Assembly: GCA_049304015.1 (NCBI GenBank)
Contig: JBAQNS010000009.1
Coordinates: forward strand, 1-64,000
Reading direction: 5' to 3'
DNA: 64,000 nt
From: JAIFWN01 sp049304015
GTDB lineage: Bacteria > Patescibacteriota > Minisyncoccia > Phycocordibacterales > Zambryskibacteraceae
Shown here one piece after another: positions 17,006-24,578 of this stretch; within the stretch, counting starts at the first letter, position 1; each line of letters opens with the position of its first letter. The notes beneath the pieces are model-generated. The model searched no databases. It saw nothing but the letters and a program-made list of their open reading frames with translations, and was not told where the DNA came from. Made by a program: the position numbers and the translations under genes.

Positions 17006-18808
17006 CTATTTTAAGTCTTTTCTCAAAGCTTTTGAACGTTCCTGTTGAGTGAGAAACTGTTTGCGTAAACGAGTTGAGGTAGGAGTAATTTCAATATATT
17101 CATCTTCGTTCATGATTTCCATGGCTCTTTCTATAGTTAATGTCCAAGCAGGCACAAGAAAGATTGAATCATCACTTCCTGAAGCGCGCATATTAGTGAG
17201 CTGCTTACCTTTGGTAGGGTTCACATATAAATCTTCACCTTTTGAGGTGTTGCCTATAACTTGTCCCTCATATACTTCGGTACTCGGTCCAATATACAAA
17301 ACTCCACGTTGTTGAAGGTTGTCGAGTGAAAAGGCGAGAACTTTTCCATTTTCCATTGAGACCATAGCTCCCACATGTTTATGTTTTATTTCTCCAGCAT
17401 AATCTTTGAAGGCGGTGAAGCGTGAGGAGAAAATACCCAAGCCTCGAGTGTCCACTACGAATTGTCCGCGGTATCCAAGTAGTCCTCGGGTGGGTGCCTC
17501 TAGAATTAAACGAGTTTGTCCGTGTTCAGTTTTCATATCCATAAGAATAGCTCTTCTTTCTGTGAGTTTAGAAATCACTCCACCACTGGCTTCCTCAGGT
17601 ACATCAATGACTACTTCTTCATAAGGTTCAAGTTTCTTACCATTTTCTTCTTTGATGATTACATGAGGTTGAGAAACCTGCACCTCAAAACCTTCTCGTC
17701 TCATATTTTCAAGTAAGATGGCAATGTGAAGTTCTCCACGACCAAAGACTGTTAATTCTTCGTTTGAAGAAAAATCCACTTTGAGCCCCACGTTCACCTC
17801 GAGTTCTCGTTCAAGTCTCTCTCTAATCTGTCTACCAGTTACGTATTTACCCTCTCGTCCTGCGAATGGGGAATCGTTAACAAAGAAGTTTAGAGAAATA
17901 GTTGGTTCATCTACATTAATGGCGGGTAGGGCCTCTATAGAATCAGAACCTCCAATGGTGTCTCCGATGTATATCTCAGGCAATCCAGCAATCATGCAAA
18001 TATCGCCAGCAATGGCGAATTCATTTTCTATTCTCTTTATACCCTCAAAAGTGAAGAGTTTAGTAATCTTGCCTTTATATGAAGTGCCATCAGTCTTTTT
18101 TACCCAAACTTCTTGTCCATTTTTTATAGTACCTTCATAGACACGAGCAATAGCTAACCGACCAAGGAAATTATCATAAGCAAGATTAAATGGTTGCAGA
18201 CGCACAACTGCTTCAGTATTTTGAGGGGCAGGGGGTACGTGTTCTAGAACAACATCGAGTAGAGGTGCGAGGCCGTTTGAACCAGTAGGGAATTCATCAG
18301 ATAGATTTTTCTTGGCTACACCCTCACGCCCGATGGCATACACAGTAGGGAAATCAATCTGTTCATTATTGGCTCCAAGTTCAAGGAAAAGTTCGAGAAC
18401 CATCTCATGTACTGCCTCAGGTCGAGCCGCAGGTTTATCAATTTTATTTATAACTACAATAGGTTTAAGTCCGAGTTCAAGAGATTTTTTGAGTACGAAA
18501 CGGGTTTGAGGCATTGGGCCTTCCTGAGCATCTACTACTAGGAGCACTGTGTCTATGGAGCGAAGCACTCGTTCTACTTCTGAACCGAAGTCTGAGTGTC
18601 CTGGAGTGTCTACGATGTTTATCTTTGTATCTCTATAAAAAATTGAGGTGTTCTTAGAATAAATGGTGATTCCTCGTTCCTTCTCCAAATCATTGGAGTC
18701 CATGGACACACCTTCCTCGACCATACCTGTCTGACGCATCAAAGCATCGGTCAAGGTTGTCTTGCCGTGGTCTACGTGAGCGATAATTGCAATATTGCGG
18801 ATTTCCAT
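17006..18808 (-). CDS. typA: GTP-binding protein TypA/BipA
   Basis: 600-residue translational GTPase of the EF-G family that acts on ribosome assembly and stress adaptation. G1 is AHVDHGKTTLTDAL, G2 lies in ERGITIYSK, G3 is VDTPGHSDFGSEVERVL, G4 is VINKIDKPAARP. The BipA-specific C-terminal region is present (GLLGYRGQFVVDTRGLG, then the GENVYVNPTKGKQLTNMRASGSD-like block). ATG 18808 is chosen because MEIRNIAIIAHVDHGK is the usual start; an in-frame TTG five codons upstream is less likely. No Shine-Dalgarno is evident; a TATAAT lies about 75 nt upstream. Confidence 0.97.
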   Translation of the reverse strand: MEIRNIAIIAHVDHGKTTLTDALMRQTGMVEEGVSMDSNDLEKERGITIYSKNTSIFYRDTKINIVDTPGHSDFGSEVERVLRSIDTVLLVVDAQEGPMPQTRFVLKKSLELGLKPIVVINKIDKPAARPEAVHEMVLELFLELGANNEQIDFPTVYAIGREGVAKKNLSDEFPTGSNGLAPLLDVVLEHVPPAPQNTEAVVRLQPFNLAYDNFLGRLAIARVYEGTIKNGQEVWVKKTDGTSYKGKITKLFTFEGIKRIENEFAIAGDICMIAGLPEIYIGDTIGGSDSIEALPAINVDEPTISLNFFVNDSPFAGREGKYVTGRQIRERLERELEVNVGLKVDFSSNEELTVFGRGELHIAILLENMRREGFEVQVSQPHVIIKEENGKKLEPYEEVVIDVPEEASGGVISKLTERRAILMDMKTEHGQTRLILEAPTRGLLGYRGQFVVDTRGLGIFSSRFTAFKDYAGEIKHKHVGAMVSMENGKVLAFSLDNLQQRGVLYIGPSTEVYEGQVIGNTSKGEDLYVNPTKGKQLTNMRASGSDDSIFLVPAWTLTIERAMEIMNEDEYIEITPTSTRLRKQFLTQQERSKALRKDLK

Positions 18809-18823
18809 AATAAAAACGGCCAA

Positions 18824-18932
18824 TGCCGAGAGAAACTATTAAATCACAAAAAACATAAAAGAGCAATGAAGTTTTCCACCATTATTATAAGTTACCCACA
18901 ATTAATACACAGGTTCTGCACCAAATGACCAT
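18824..18932. other. intergenic region between typA and the candidate small RNA
   Basis: About 110 nt upstream of typA. It holds a possible typA promoter (TATAAT on the minus strand near 18890-18885) and otherwise AT-rich sequence; no coding potential seen. Confidence 0.5.
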
Positions 18933-18961
18933 TTGCACTACATTGACTTTCGTAGTATAGG
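18933..18961 (+). promoter_or_regulatory. sigma-70-type promoter in front of the candidate small RNA
   Basis: TTGCAC (18933-18938), 17-nt spacer, TATAGG (18956-18961); predicted start near 18968. Confidence 0.6.
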
Positions 18962-18967
18962 GTCGAC

Positions 18968-19137
18968 AATTAATATACTCAGTCCTTATGAGGAGCACCA
19001 ACAATAGATAAAAGTCTCGCTTTGTCGGGAGTTATGAACTCGATTAGAGACAATAATACTTTAAATTAGTGGTCGCTTCCTAAAAAAAGGAGTGAGCTGC
19101 AACACCAAGGCCCTTCGCTAAATGCGGGGGCTTTTGG
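18968..19137 (+). ncRNA. candidate small structured RNA (~170 nt), unknown class
   Basis: No open frame longer than about 11 codons is found. Predicted pairings: GTCTC (19014-19018) with GAGAC (19047-19051), enclosing GAGTT/AACTC with an ATG triloop (19029-19041). A final hairpin runs 19105-19137: CCAA, GCCC and CGC pair with GCG, GGGC and TTGG. A promoter lies just upstream. The region is the only >300 nt gap between typA and the next gene, so an RNA is plausible. It could instead be a long leader or degenerate sequence; no match to tmRNA, SRP RNA or RNase P motifs was seen. Confidence 0.45.
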
Positions 19138-19138
19138 T

Positions 19139-19687
19139 TTATTTCACTTCCACTAATAAACCTTTTGAATATATGTAGGTTTTAGTAATACTCAAAGTTG
19201 GTTCGGCAGACATTGGTTCATTGGTTCTTCTGTCTAAATAAGTGAGTGATATCAGTCCATTTTTTATAGTGATAGTTTTTGGTTCTACTCTGTCTCCAAC
19301 AAAGATTGCATTGGTGCCAAAGTACTTTAGTGGTGCAGAAACAAACCCTGCAATATATACAAACAATCCTGAACCAGCACCATCTTGTACTAGAACCACA
19401 ACAGCATCTTCCTTTTTATCATTATTTAGGTCTCCAAATCCCACAATGTCTGTAAGTGATGTTTCTACTACTGCGGAACTTTTGTCTACTTGCTTTTCAT
19501 TGACTCCATCTTTAAGTGTTAATGCACCATCTTCAAAATCAAATGTGGCATTTGATGGATCAGGGTGAGTAAGTAATGCTTGGTTTGTAACATCGGTCGC
19601 AGTTGGGGCTTTAGATGTCTTGTTGTACAAAAACCAAATACCTAAAACAATTAGGACCACTACAACGATTTTTAAGAGTGTTTTCAT
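19139..19687 (-). CDS. membrane-anchored secreted protein of unknown function
   Basis: 182 residues. An N-terminal membrane anchor (LLKIVVVVLIVLGIWFLY) is followed by an extracytoplasmic domain containing GFGDLNNDKKEDAVVVLV, a DxNxDxxxD calcium-loop-like motif of the FG-GAP/dockerin type. No enzyme signature is recognised. TATACT (minus strand 19699-19694) lies exactly 6 nt before the ATG, so a leaderless mRNA is likely. It is divergent from the small membrane protein at 19723 with only 35 bp between the two start codons. Confidence 0.75.
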   Translation of the reverse strand: MKTLLKIVVVVLIVLGIWFLYNKTSKAPTATDVTNQALLTHPDPSNATFDFEDGALTLKDGVNEKQVDKSSAVVETSLTDIVGFGDLNNDKKEDAVVVLVQDGAGSGLFVYIAGFVSAPLKYFGTNAIFVGDRVEPKTITIKNGLISLTYLDRRTNEPMSAEPTLSITKTYIYSKGLLVEVK

Positions 19688-19693
19688 GCTTCA

Positions 19694-19716
19694 AGTATAC
19701 CAAAAAAAGGTATAAT
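19694..19716. promoter_or_regulatory. divergent pair of leaderless -10 elements
   Basis: TATACT on the minus strand (19699-19694) and TATAAT on the plus strand (19711-19716), each exactly 6 nt from its ATG (19687 and 19723). Confidence 0.7.
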
Positions 19717-19722
19717 TGTTTA

Positions 19723-20007
19723 ATGGAAAATATAACAATAATATTTGATATAGCCATTGCAATAATTTCTGTTTTAGTTTTAATTAAATTAACAGGATAT
19801 GGTGGAATTATCGGCCAAACATTACAAAAAATTGGCTATGGGATTGTGATTATTGGAGTTTCCCAATTAGTGGAAACAATAGGTCTTTATATATTGGGAA
19901 ATAAAATGAGCGAAGTTGATATTCTTCATTTTTTTCACCGTTTAATTTTACTAATTGGGGTATTGCTTGTTTATTCTGGATTCAAAAAATTAATGACGAA
20001 AGGATAG
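19723..20007 (+). CDS. small polytopic membrane protein of unknown function
   Basis: 94 residues with about three hydrophobic segments: ITIIFDIAIAIISVLVLIKL, IGYGIVIIGVSQLVETIGLY and LILLIGVLLVYSGFKKL. Upstream in-frame codons exist, but TATAAT at 19711-19716 followed by exactly 6 nt and ATG marks the start. No family is recognised. The tRNA-Asn gene lies 5 nt downstream on the other strand. Confidence 0.7.
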   Translation: MENITIIFDIAIAIISVLVLIKLTGYGGIIGQTLQKIGYGIVIIGVSQLVETIGLYILGNKMSEVDILHFFHRLILLIGVLLVYSGFKKLMTKG

Positions 20008-20011
20008 TTTT

Positions 20012-20087
20012 TGGCTCCGCGACCAGGGCTCGAACCTGGGACATCCTCCTTAACAGGGAGGCGCTCTACCGACTGAGCTATCGCGGA
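20012..20087 (-). tRNA. tRNA-Asn (GUU anticodon), CCA encoded
   Basis: Cloverleaf on the minus strand: acceptor TCCGCGA/TCGCGGA, anticodon arm CCTCC-CTGTTAA-GGAGG with anticodon GTT, T-arm CCAGG-TTCGAGC-CCTGG, discriminator G, and CCA encoded (20014-20012). 76 nt, no intron. Confidence 0.96.
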
Positions 20088-20191
20088 ATGTTCTGATGAT
20101 ATCAAATATACTGATTCAAGCAAATATTTTCTACATATATACTGCAGACAATTACTCTGATTGTGGGGTAAACTAAAGTACAATTAATGCT

Positions 20192-20953
20192 ATGAAAGAA
20201 AGATGGAAAAAGCTGTCTTATTTGATGCTAATATTCAGTGTCTATTTTATTGCTGTTCCTTCAACATCTTTTGCCCAAAGTACTCCATCTTCATCAACCA
20301 GAATTAATGCTCGAATTTTGCCCACTATTTGGTATTCATCACTATCTATAAAAGAAGGGGATAAAATAAAAATCTATTCAGGTCTTCAGAATAATTCAGG
20401 AGTGGATATTAGTGGCACTGTTAGTTTTTATATTGATAACAACAAGGTGGCCTCGGACACCTTTGTATCAAAATCAGAAAGTTTAAAGGATGTCTCTATA
20501 AATTGGGTGGCTGAACCAGGGACTCATGAGGTCCAAGTGAAAATAGTTCCTTCATTACCAGCAGACAAAATATTGATTTCTACTGAGACAGATGTATCAA
20601 AGATTAGTGTAGAAAGAATTATTACTCAGGAAGTCATTCAAGAATCAATCATGAATACTGCTACCTTGGTGGTAGACAAGGTTGACCAAGCAGCGAACGC
20701 TTTGGCAGATAAAGTGATTAGTCTAAAGAGCCCTACAATGAACACATCAGTAACCAATCCTTCCAAATTGACTGGAAGTGTTTTAGGGGCTTCTACTAGC
20801 ACTAAAGCTAGTGTGAAAAACAGCGAAGTTCAGTCTAATTCACCATTTAATATTGTTTGGGATTTGTTGGCCACACTTCTTAGGCATTGGAAGTGGACCC
20901 TTTCTGGTTTGGTGGTTTTGTTTTTGGTTGTTAAACTGATTAATAATAAATAA
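20192..20953 (+). CDS. secreted, C-terminally anchored protein with a VLGA motif
   Basis: 253 residues. A signal peptide (LSYLMLIFSVYFIAVPSTSF, cleavage near AQS) leads to a beta-rich domain about residues 40-125 that resembles a CARDB/Ig-like fold (YSGLQNNSGVDISGTVSFYI). A helical stretch follows, then LTGSVLGASTST and a C-terminal membrane segment with basic end (WKWTLSGLVVLFLVVKLINN). The VLGA tetrapeptide recurs in four other exported proteins here. TACAAT at 20179-20184 lies 7 nt before the ATG. It could be an adhesin or part of a surface machine; no function is assigned. Confidence 0.75.
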   Translation: MKERWKKLSYLMLIFSVYFIAVPSTSFAQSTPSSSTRINARILPTIWYSSLSIKEGDKIKIYSGLQNNSGVDISGTVSFYIDNNKVASDTFVSKSESLKDVSINWVAEPGTHEVQVKIVPSLPADKILISTETDVSKISVERIITQEVIQESIMNTATLVVDKVDQAANALADKVISLKSPTMNTSVTNPSKLTGSVLGASTSTKASVKNSEVQSNSPFNIVWDLLATLLRHWKWTLSGLVVLFLVVKLINNK

Positions 20954-20963
20954 TAATAAAAAT

Positions 20964-21362
20964 ATGAAAGGCTTTCATTCAAACATAGAAAAAGACACAG
21001 TAGAAAACAATAATTTTCGCAAAGTTCTGTATACAGGCAAACACAGTCAGCTAGTGCTTATGAACCTCAGACCATTAGAAGAAATAGGTTTGGAAGTTCA
21101 CTCAGATAATGATCAATTTTTTAGAATTGAGAAGGGAATGGGCAAATGCATTATTGATGGTAATGAATATGAATTAACTGACGGTGTGGCCATAGTGGTA
21201 CCTTCAGGAGCCGAACATAATGTTGTGAATACCTCTGAGACTGAAGATTTGAAGTTATACACCATATATTCACCAGCTCATCATAAGGACGGCATAGTGA
21301 GAATGACTAAAGCAGAAGCAGAAGCAGATGGACCAGAGTTCGATGGGGTGACAACTGAATAA
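20964..21362 (+). CDS. cupin-domain protein
   Basis: 132 residues, one cupin barrel. Motif 1 is visible as EVHSDNDQFFRIEKGMGKC (metal-binding His, Gln and Glu), motif 2 as VVPSGAEHNVVN. The family includes sugar isomerases, dioxygenases and binding proteins; the closest small stand-alone forms are annotated as mannose-6-phosphate isomerase-like without proven activity. The gap to the preceding gene is only 10 nt, so the two are probably co-transcribed. It ends one base before the reverse permease gene. Confidence 0.85.
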   Translation: MKGFHSNIEKDTVENNNFRKVLYTGKHSQLVLMNLRPLEEIGLEVHSDNDQFFRIEKGMGKCIIDGNEYELTDGVAIVVPSGAEHNVVNTSETEDLKLYTIYSPAHHKDGIVRMTKAEAEADGPEFDGVTTE

Positions 21363-21363
21363 G

Positions 21364-22365
21364 TTAGACTATTTTATCCTTTGAATGTTTTTCTACGTAG
21401 TTTTGGTGATAGTCAATAACTGCTGGGATACTGGCGGCAATAGGTAAGGCTAAAAAAGCACCCAAAATACCAAACAAGCTGGCGCCAATAATAACAGCCA
21501 AGAAGGCCAAGGCAGGATAAAGGTTCAGTGCCTTATTATAAATAACTGGAGAGATGAAAGCATTTTCTACTTGTTGATAGACAACAAAGATTATAAGAAG
21601 AATAAATCCTTTTAGTGGGGTGATACTAAAAGCGATTAATAATGATGGGATAGCTCCTATGGAATAGCCAACCATAGGTAACAAATCTAGTATGCCTGAG
21701 AAGATAGCTAAAGGTAATGCGAAAGGGACACTAAGAGCGATTAAACTAATATAAACTACAACTGTGCTGATTATAGAAATCAAGACATTGCCTCGAATAT
21801 ATTGACCAGTCACCCTTGCGACTTCTCCAAGTATCTCTTTTAGTTTTGCCTTTTCCTTATAAGGAAAGATGCTAAGAAAAAGTTTCAGTAACCGCTCATA
21901 ATCAAAAATAAAGTAGATTGTGAGGATTATTATTGAGGTAATGGATATTATTGTATTGATAATGTCCCATGAATGACTCACGAAGAAACTATAATGAGAT
22001 TGAAGATACTGGCTTAAGTCAAAGTCCGTTAATGAATTAGAAATTATTGGTATGTTCTTTAGAGCATTATTAAAGTGTGAGATTAATTCAGAATATTGGA
22101 CACTAAAGCTTGGAATAATGGTGATGCCTATAATAAAGAATGGGATAAGCAGAAGTAAAATAACTACCAATATTGAAAGCAATATAGGAAGTTTTGTTTT
22201 TAGATGAATTTTTTGCACTATAGGGAATAAGGAGGCAGATATAACCAAAGAGACTAGTATAATAACTACTGCAGAAATAGCTTTCCACATAAGGAAAATA
22301 CCCAAACCCATTAAAACCACTCGGCTAAGCGCCTCCCAGCTGAGGAAATGTTCTTGACTTTTCAT
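21364..22365 (-). CDS. AI-2E family transporter (putative permease)
   Basis: 333 residues with about eight membrane segments. The C-terminal half carries the family hallmark: LPMVGYSIGAIPSLLIAF, then a VVYQQVENAFISPVIYNKAL block and a final GASLFGILGAFLALPIAA. Members export peptides, AI-2 or antiport Na+/H+; the substrate is unknown here. ATG 22365 is preferred over an upstream in-frame start because an extended -10 (TGATATAAT, minus strand, hexamer 22378-22373) ends 7 nt before it. Confidence 0.9.
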   Translation of the reverse strand: MKSQEHFLSWEALSRVVLMGLGIFLMWKAISAVVIILVSLVISASLFPIVQKIHLKTKLPILLSILVVILLLLIPFFIIGITIIPSFSVQYSELISHFNNALKNIPIISNSLTDFDLSQYLQSHYSFFVSHSWDIINTIISITSIIILTIYFIFDYERLLKLFLSIFPYKEKAKLKEILGEVARVTGQYIRGNVLISIISTVVVYISLIALSVPFALPLAIFSGILDLLPMVGYSIGAIPSLLIAFSITPLKGFILLIIFVVYQQVENAFISPVIYNKALNLYPALAFLAVIIGASLFGILGAFLALPIAASIPAVIDYHQNYVEKHSKDKIV

Positions 22366-22492
22366 AAAATTCATTATATCACACAAAATGAACCAAAATA
22401 TTTCTTTAGTCGTATATGTATTTAGTTAGTAGTGATATTTCTGAAATCACTTATAATTATGTTATTAGAAGCGGTTTGTAATTTGAAACACT
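22366..22492 (+). promoter_or_regulatory. divergent promoter region of the permease and hpf
   Basis: Contains the permease -10 (minus strand), an inverted repeat GTGATATTTC/GAAATCAC near 22434-22452, and TATAAT at 22452-22457, which would give hpf a ~28-nt leader without Shine-Dalgarno. Confidence 0.45.
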
Positions 22493-22888
22493 ATGAAAAT
22501 AAATCTCAAGGGAACAGGAATTGTGTTAACTGATGCGATTACCGACTATGCCACTAAAAAAATTGGAACCCTTGAGAAGTTTGTAGACAAGAAACTTGAT
22601 GGAGTGATATTCAGAGTCGAGGTAGGGAAGACGACCAAGCACCACAAGGGTGGTGACGTCTTTAAAGCAGAAGTAAATGTTACTGGTGGTGGACTTGATA
22701 TATATGCAGTGGCAGAAGCAGAAGATTTGTATGCAGCCATAGACCTCGTAGAAGAAGAAGTGCAGAGGGAATTAGTGCAAGGTAAGACCAGAAAACTAAA
22801 ACTTCTTCGACGTGGCCAGCGAGCCATAAAAGATTTAATGAAAGATTTTCCTTGGGCATTAAAGCGCTTTAAAAAAGGCAAGGAATAA
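22493..22888 (+). CDS. hpf: ribosome hibernation promoting factor (HPF/RaiA/YfiA family)
   Basis: 131 residues. Typical beta-alpha-beta-beta-beta-alpha fold: INLKGTGIVLTDAITDYATK at the start, HHKGGDVFKAEVNVTGGG in the middle and EAEDLYAAIDLVEEEVQREL as the second helix. It binds the 30S subunit, blocks tRNA and mRNA sites and keeps ribosomes dormant. The extra basic tail (KTRKLKLLRRGQRAIKDLMK) is a short version of the long-HPF extension but has no dimerisation domain. A promoter and a structured RNA follow immediately downstream on the same strand. Confidence 0.93.
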   Translation: MKINLKGTGIVLTDAITDYATKKIGTLEKFVDKKLDGVIFRVEVGKTTKHHKGGDVFKAEVNVTGGGLDIYAVAEAEDLYAAIDLVEEEVQRELVQGKTRKLKLLRRGQRAIKDLMKDFPWALKRFKKGKE

Positions 22889-22916
22889 GGGTAATTCTAT
22901 ATTTTAATATAAGTGC

Positions 22917-22944
22917 TTGACAAAACCTGTGAAAGGTGTATACT
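22917..22944 (+). promoter_or_regulatory. strong promoter of the structured RNA
   Basis: TTGACA (22917-22922), 16-nt spacer ending in TG, TATACT (22939-22944). Predicted start near 22951. Confidence 0.85.
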
Positions 22945-22950
22945 TCTTGT

Positions 22951-23245
22951 AGAAGCTTTCTTACCGCCTGTGTGGACTAAGCGGTGAGATTGGAACGGGG
23001 CTGAAGTGGTCCACAACCAGTTGTTGGGAGAAGTAGAAACCAGTGAGTAGTCAATGTTCGATTGTCCAGCAGACTCGTCCCTCGAGACAGGGAAAAGAGG
23101 CGCTGAACAAGCAAGACAGGATTGATTCACCGTAGTACCTACCCGGGAACAAACAACTGGTCGTGTCATCTGCACCGTTCCGTGGATGATAATAGGGGTG
23201 TCTCGCATACAAGGCCCCGAAAAAACAGTTGTCCGGGTTTTTTTA
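22951..23245 (+). ncRNA. ~295-nt structured non-coding RNA of unrecognised class
   Basis: Bounded by a near-consensus promoter and a terminator with 7 T. GC-rich relative to its surroundings and without a convincing frame. Pairings seen by eye: ACCGC/GCGGT (22963-22967 with 22981-22985); a pseudoknot GTGGAC/GTCCAC (22972-22977 with 23009-23014); a 10-bp long-range helix ACCAGTTGTT/AACAACTGGT (23016-23025 with 23152-23161); CAAT/ATTG (23052-23064); TCCCT/AGGGA (23078-23093); TCATC..CAC/GTG..GATGA (23166-23189); GGGG/CCCC (23195-23218). I see no RNase P (GAAAGUCC/ACAGAA), SRP, tmRNA or 6S signature. The neighbour is an hpf/raiA gene; the raiA-motif RNA of Firmicutes/Actinobacteria is found near raiA too, so a relationship is worth testing. 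Confidence 0.75.
23216..23245 (+). terminator. terminator of the structured RNA
   Basis: CCCG/CGGG stem (23216-23219 with 23235-23238) followed by TTTTTTT. Its 5' arm also pairs in the GGGG/CCCC helix, so the two structures exclude each other. Confidence 0.7.
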
Positions 23246-23277
23246 AAACCAAAGTGGCCAAGGCCACAAACAATACA

Positions 23278-23300
23278 GCGCTCCCTTCGGGTGAGCGCTA
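23278..23300. terminator. hairpin between the structured RNA and fmt
   Basis: AGCGCTC/GAGCGCT stem with a CC-TTCG-GG(T) cap, then TATTTT on the plus strand. It may back up the RNA terminator or end fmt transcription. A GTGGCCAAGGCCAC palindrome lies just before it (23255-23268). Confidence 0.6.
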
Positions 23301-23308
23301 TTTTCATA

Positions 23309-24052
23309 TTAAAAAATTACCTTTGGGTTACCACGGAGATAATCTTTGTATTCCATTTCTTTCTTACCAGGAGGTATAACTCTGTCTGGCACAAATTTAT
23401 TATCTTCTATATGAGCCTTAGTGATAACTAACTCTCCTTTTCTGGCTCTTGGCCAAATTTCATAAGCACGAACTTTGCGAAGAGCAATTTCTGGAGAATC
23501 ATTTGTAATATCTGCGTTTTCTTTTCTTATCATCTTTGTATATGATGTGCTCTCGTTTGTTTGCTCAACTTCCTTCACTTCACCATTAATATATTTGGGT
23601 AAAATTTCTACGAGCATTTCTCCTCCGACTTTGGCCAATATTCTTTCAGTTTCTGAGTATCCAAGGTTTAGAGGCAACTCAACTTCCTTTTGAGCAAGTA
23701 TTGGTCCTTCGTCCATTCTTTCATTTATTCTTTGGATAGTAACACCGGTTTTTTCACCACTAAGGATGGCTCCTTGAATTGGTGAAGGTCCACGAAGTTT
23801 GGGTAATAGAGATGGGTGAACATTTAAAGTTTTAAACTTCGGCATATAGATAAGCCAATCAGGGAGAATCTTTCCAAACGAAGCTACTATGAATACATCC
23901 GCATTAATAGACTCAAGTTTCTCTTTATCTAATGGTTCATGAGCAGAAGTAATAGAGAGTGCTGGTGTGAAGCCATGGTCTACAAGCTCCTTTAGAATAA
24001 GTTTAGAAAATTCTGATGAACCAAAATATACAAAGCGAATGTTATTTTGCAT
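23309..24052 (-). CDS. fmt: methionyl-tRNA formyltransferase
   Basis: 247 residues from ATG 24052. Transfers a formyl group from 10-formyl-THF to initiator Met-tRNA. The catalytic residues lie in LNVHPSLLPKLRGPSPIQ (Asn and His) and MDEGPILAQKEVELP (Asp). The usual C-terminal OB domain is much reduced, so the protein is shorter than the ~310-residue norm. The start overlaps the end of def by 11 nt, and def in turn overlaps priA by 4 nt: one reverse operon priA-def-fmt. The presence of fmt and def shows that formylation is used at initiation in this organism. Confidence 0.95.
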   Translation of the reverse strand: MQNNIRFVYFGSSEFSKLILKELVDHGFTPALSITSAHEPLDKEKLESINADVFIVASFGKILPDWLIYMPKFKTLNVHPSLLPKLRGPSPIQGAILSGEKTGVTIQRINERMDEGPILAQKEVELPLNLGYSETERILAKVGGEMLVEILPKYINGEVKEVEQTNESTSYTKMIRKENADITNDSPEIALRKVRAYEIWPRARKGELVITKAHIEDNKFVPDRVIPPGKKEMEYKDYLRGNPKVIF

Positions 24053-24578
24053 TTTTTTGAGGTGGAATGTTTTCCACATTTTCTGCCTTATCAATAAAGA
24101 GGACACCATTTAAGTGGTCAACCTCGTGTTGAAATATCTGAGCCATTAATCCAGACGCACCTTTTTGAAATTTTTTGCCGTATTCATCATAGGCTTCAAT
24201 GGTAGCTTTGCTACTCCTTTCTACTTGTCCATATAGCCATCTTACAGAAAGACATCCTTCCTCCATTTTCTTTTTTGTTTTTGAAAGTTTCTTTATGACA
24301 GGATTAATGAAAACCTGATCAGGGAAAATAGATTTTTCTTTTATATCTTCATCATTGTTACTAATTATAGAGATTGTCCTGCCACTTATCACAAATATTC
24401 TTAAACTCTCACCAATCTGAGGTGCTGCTATGGCTACTCCATCGTCTTCTTTCTTTAGAGCACGTTTCATCTTTTCCAAAACAATTTGAATTCTTTTTGT
24501 CTTAATATCTTCAATTTTTACCGGTTTGGCATGTTGTCTTAGAACCGGTGAAGTCATTTGATGTATTAGTCCTTTCAT
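24042..24578 (-). CDS. def: peptide deformylase
   Basis: 178 residues. All three metal-site motifs are present: GVAIAAPQIG near 48-57, EGCLSV near 108-113 (Cys ligand) and QHEVDHLNG near 150-158 (HExxH). It removes the N-formyl group from nascent proteins. A charged insertion (SKTKKKMEEG region) precedes motif 2. The ATG overlaps the priA stop (ATGA), so translation is coupled. Confidence 0.96.
   Translation of the reverse strand: MKGLIHQMTSPVLRQHAKPVKIEDIKTKRIQIVLEKMKRALKKEDDGVAIAAPQIGESLRIFVISGRTISIISNNDEDIKEKSIFPDQVFINPVIKKLSKTKKKMEEGCLSVRWLYGQVERSSKATIEAYDEYGKKFQKGASGLMAQIFQHEVDHLNGVLFIDKAENVENIPPQKNAK

Noticed and set aside
22951..23245. RNase P RNA, tmRNA or 6S RNA as identity of the structured RNA
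   Set aside because: GAAAGUCC/ACAGAA core, tRNA-like ends with tag frame, and a single long bulged hairpin are not found; a covariance search could overturn this.
22897..23379. Reverse and forward frames of 80-136 codons across the structured RNA
   Set aside because: They cross the strong promoter, terminator and paired regions, have no start signals and resemble no protein family.
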